Below, in pieces: positions 13,089 to 15,847 of a stretch of DNA of 15,847 nucleotides; positions within the stretch are counted from its first letter, which is position 1, and the number at the start of each line of letters is the position of its first letter. A program made the position numbers and the translations under genes. Source of the DNA: JALHTV01 sp049510055 (GTDB lineage Bacteria; Planctomycetota; Phycisphaerae; SM23-33); the NCBI GenBank assembly GCA_049510055.1, contig JBEKZI010000047.1:1-15847 (forward strand), read 5' to 3'. A model generated the notes under the pieces. It did no database searches and was not told where the DNA came from. It was given only the letters and a program-made list of their open reading frames with translations.

Positions 13089-15847
13089 ATGCCTCGGTCT
13101 TCCTCGAAAGCCCCCATCTCTAGGAAGCTCCGCCGTTCGGTCCCCGGGTGGAATGTGATCGGGCCGCTGTTGCTGGCGGGCGTGGTCACGGCCGCCATGG
13201 TGGCCGCGATGATCTGGCACAACGACAATTTCAGGCAGGGAATCGTCGATCGCTTCCAGCAGTATCAACTGGCTTCGGTGCAGAGCGAGGCTTCCCTGAT
13301 CGAGTCCGCATTCGCGGAGGTCTCCAGAAGCTTGGCCGCGATGGGGTCCGGTCCGAGTCCCACCAGCAAGCCCGCCCTGAAGGCGGCCGTGGAAGGGTTT
13401 TACAACGGCCACAAGGACATTCTGGACGGCGTGGTCCTGCTGGATTCAGCCGGCAGGGCAGTCCTGCGCTACGGAAGGCAGGACGCTTTTTCAGGCGGTG
13501 CCGGTGCGTCTTCCGGCGGCGGCCCGGGCGGAACCGTGGTGAGGCTCGAACTGCCTGGATGGAAGGTCGGCGGCGCGACGTACGATCTGCGAGCCGCCGT
13601 CAGCGTGCGCAAGCTCTGCGCCAAGGGCCTGGCCGCCAACATTACCCTTCGACAGAGTTTCGTGGGGTTGATCGACTCCAACGGCAACTTCGCCTGGAAA
13701 ATGGATCTGGGCAATGCCTCCCTGCTTCCCACGGCCCGTGGAAGGGGGAGCCAGGACCAGGACTTCCTGGTGGCCGACGAGACGGTCGAAGCGATGCGGT
13801 CCATCTTCTCGCGTGAGACGGGCGTGACGGAATTGTCCACCCCCGCCGGGAAGGGATCGGAGGTCCTGGTGGCCTTTTCGAGCGTCCGGCTGGACGGGAA
13901 CCGTTACACCATGGTTCTGGGCACCAGTGAGTCCGAAATCTCCGTGCCCCTGACCGCCTACGAGCGGCTGACGTTCACGCTGATCGTCGCGCTGGCCGTG
14001 CTGTTCTTCGTAGTGGGCTACCTGACCTACCGCAGCGCGCAGAGCAACGTTCAACTGGAGAAGGAGCGTCGTCTGACGGCGGAATCGGCCAACCGGACCA
14101 AGAGCCAATTCCTGGCCCGCATGAGCCACGAGATCCGCACTCCCATGAACGGCATCCTCGGCATGACGGATCTGGCCCTGGGCACCGACCTGACGCCCAC
14201 GCAGCGGCGATACCTCACGTTGGCCAAGCAGTCCGCCGACAACCTCCTGACGGTCATCAACGACATTCTGGACATCTCGAAGATCGAAGCCGGCAAACTG
14301 ACCCTGTTCATGGAGCCCTTCAGCCTCCGCGATTGTCTGAACAGCAGCCTGGCCATCCTGGGCGTTCAGGCCCGGAACAGAGGGCTGGAACTGACGTGGG
14401 AGACGGCCCCCAATATTCCGGACTGCCTGGAGGGCGATCCGGGGCGGCTGCGTCAGGTCCTGACGAACCTGGTCGGCAACGCGATCAAGTACACCTCGCG
14501 AGGGAGCGTGCGGGTGTTCGTCGAGCCCCAGCCGGCGGTGAGGAACAAGGTCGTCCTGCATTTCACCGTGACCGACACGGGCATAGGCATTCCCGCCTCC
14601 AAGCTCCACTCGATCTTCAAGCCCTTCGAGCAGATCGACGACAACCCCTACCGCAAGGCCGGCGGCACGGGATTGGGCCTGCCGATCTCCTCTCAGTTGG
14701 TGGGGCTGATGGGCGGGCGCATCTGGGTGGACAGCCAGGTGGGCAAGGGCAGCACGTTCCACTTCACCGCGTTGTTCGAGGAGGGCCAGCCCATCGTGGC
14801 CGAGGTCGCCAGCGCCGATCCGAGCCTGCTGCTGGGCCTGCCCGTGCTGGTGGTGGACGACAAGCCGATTTCCGCCCAGGACCTCTCCAAGACGCTGACC
14901 GGATGGGGCATGAGGCCGACCCTCATCACCATCGCCGCCGAGACGATCGAGGCCATGCGTCAGGCGGGCCGCGTGAACGATCCCTACGTGGTGGTGCTGA
15001 TCCAGGCGGCCTTGGAGGGCGTGGACGCGTTTGCCGTGGCGCGGGACATCAAGAAACAAGCCGACGCCCCGGCCGTGATCATGATCGCCGCCGCGGGCAT
15101 GCGAGGGGACCTGGCCCGCTGCCGCGAATTGGGGCTGGACGGCTATTTGACTTGTCCGGTCGCTCCGCCGTTGCTGCGGGACGCCATCCTGGCGGCCGTA
15201 GCGGCCGAGATGGACAAGGACGGTTCCCCCGTCACGGCCCACCGTCTGCGTCAAAGGCGGCGGAGCTTGAACGTGCTGCTCGTGGAGGACAACCCCGTCA
15301 ACCAAGAACATGCCTCCGCGATGCTTCAAAAATGGGGCTACAAGGTGACGGCGGCCGGCGACGGCGCCAAGGCCTTAGAAATTTTTGGGGAGAACCGGTT
15401 CGACGTAGTCCTCATGGACGTCCAAATGCCGGGCATGGACGGTTTTGAAACCGCGGCGAAGATTCGGCAGAAAGAGGCCGCCTGGGGCGGGCACATTCCG
15501 ATCGTGGCCATGACGGCCTATGCCACCGACGCCGATCAGCGCAGGTGCCTGGAGGCCAGCATGGACGGCTACGTGTCCAAACCCATCGACCGGCGAACGC
15601 TGCTGGAAGCGATCGACAAGGCCTGCCCCCAGGGCCAGCCGCGTTCGCCGGGCGCCGCCAGGGACGCCGGCGGATTCGCCGGGGGGACCGACCAGCCGGT
15701 CTTCGACCGGGCCGTGGCCCTGGACCGCTGCGACGGAGACGGGGCGCTGCTGGAACGCGTCGCTGCGGTGTTCCTGGCCAATGCCCCCGCCATGCTGGCC
15801 GACGTCCGCAGCGGCATCGAGCAGGGCGACTGCCTGGCGGTCCGCCA
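13089..15847 (+). CDS. Hybrid sensor histidine kinase (BarA-like), 3' end outside window
   Basis: 919 residues are visible without a stop. Domains: cytoplasmic tail 1-20, membrane segment about 21-43, a roughly 250-residue extracytoplasmic sensor of unrecognised type (Cache-like is possible), membrane segment 294-314 and a short coiled linker. HisKA has RMSHEIRTPMNG with phospho-acceptor His347. The HATPase has N-box Asn464, DTGIGIP at 496-502 and GGTGLGL. The first receiver (585-700) keeps Asp590/Asp591 but has Gln639 where the phospho-Asp belongs and Cys for the conserved Lys. The second receiver (728-845) is intact, with Glu733/Asp734, Asp777 and Lys831. From 870 a probable HPt domain begins and is cut off. 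ATG 13089 has AAGGA at good spacing; ATG 13068, seven codons upstream, is the alternative. The kinase stands alone in the window, so its output is unknown. Confidence 0.93.
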   Translation, partial: MPRSSSKAPISRKLRRSVPGWNVIGPLLLAGVVTAAMVAAMIWHNDNFRQGIVDRFQQYQLASVQSEASLIESAFAEVSRSLAAMGSGPSPTSKPALKAAVEGFYNGHKDILDGVVLLDSAGRAVLRYGRQDAFSGGAGASSGGGPGGTVVRLELPGWKVGGATYDLRAAVSVRKLCAKGLAANITLRQSFVGLIDSNGNFAWKMDLGNASLLPTARGRGSQDQDFLVADETVEAMRSIFSRETGVTELSTPAGKGSEVLVAFSSVRLDGNRYTMVLGTSESEISVPLTAYERLTFTLIVALAVLFFVVGYLTYRSAQSNVQLEKERRLTAESANRTKSQFLARMSHEIRTPMNGILGMTDLALGTDLTPTQRRYLTLAKQSADNLLTVINDILDISKIEAGKLTLFMEPFSLRDCLNSSLAILGVQARNRGLELTWETAPNIPDCLEGDPGRLRQVLTNLVGNAIKYTSRGSVRVFVEPQPAVRNKVVLHFTVTDTGIGIPASKLHSIFKPFEQIDDNPYRKAGGTGLGLPISSQLVGLMGGRIWVDSQVGKGSTFHFTALFEEGQPIVAEVASADPSLLLGLPVLVVDDKPISAQDLSKTLTGWGMRPTLITIAAETIEAMRQAGRVNDPYVVVLIQAALEGVDAFAVARDIKKQADAPAVIMIAAAGMRGDLARCRELGLDGYLTCPVAPPLLRDAILAAVAAEMDKDGSPVTAHRLRQRRRSLNVLLVEDNPVNQEHASAMLQKWGYKVTAAGDGAKALEIFGENRFDVVLMDVQMPGMDGFETAAKIRQKEAAWGGHIPIVAMTAYATDADQRRCLEASMDGYVSKPIDRRTLLEAIDKACPQGQPRSPGAARDAGGFAGGTDQPVFDRAVALDRCDGDGALLERVAAVFLANAPAMLADVRSGIEQGDCLAVR

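Noticed and set aside
13491..15329. 612-codon open frame antisense to the sensor kinase
   Set aside because: It is a shadow of the kinase reading frame in high-GC DNA. The plus strand encodes clear HisKA, HATPase and receiver motifs; the antisense translation is rich in His, Gln, Gly and Arg with no family motif.

Overview
The window is a GC-rich chromosomal segment of a Gram-negative bacterium. Lipopolysaccharide-core genes, PlsY-type lipid synthesis, sparse Shine-Dalgarno use and a chromosomal HTH/S24 regulator would fit a planctomycete (Phycisphaerae-like) lineage. That assignment is inference from gene content and style; there is no rRNA or other decisive marker here.

Left edge (1-690): the 3' end of a bacterioferritin gene, then an AT-rich gap of about 450 bp. 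This gap holds a strong sigma70-like promoter, an inverted repeat across its -35 box, two stable stem-loops and an intrinsic terminator. Together these suggest an unannotated small RNA of about 165 nt.

Minus-strand block 1 (688-3096): an autocleaving-type XRE/S24 (LexA/CI-like) regulator with a 9+9 bp inverted repeat directly before its start codon, followed by a CNNM/CBS/CorC transporter-like membrane protein. About 350 bp upstream of the regulator has no gene I can support.

Minus-strand block 2 (3446-8526): an envelope operon. Inositol-3-phosphate synthase comes first, then a WaaF-like heptosyltransferase, a KdkA/WaaP-like LPS kinase, a WaaG-like glycosyltransferase and PlsY. The last four are joined by three successive 4-bp ATGA overlaps. 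The order links LPS core assembly and phosphorylation to phospholipid acylation.

Minus-strand block 3 (8636-12070): an NCS2/AzgA purine permease downstream of leuA (2-isopropylmalate synthase). The leuA leader is the main find of the window. It carries a 19-20 codon peptide with eight leucines (six in the last eight codons), mutually exclusive 1:2, 2:3 and 3:4 pairings that can be written base for base, and a 13-bp terminator stem. This is a complete leucine transcription attenuator.

Right part (12125-15847): a rubrerythrin-like ferritin-fold protein on the minus strand, a tRNA-Val(UAC) with a near-consensus promoter on the plus strand, and a large hybrid sensor histidine kinase that leaves the window. 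The kinase has two transmembrane segments, HisKA, HATPase, one degenerate and one intact receiver, and the start of a probable HPt domain. I see no prophage, insertion sequence, CRISPR array or replication origin.
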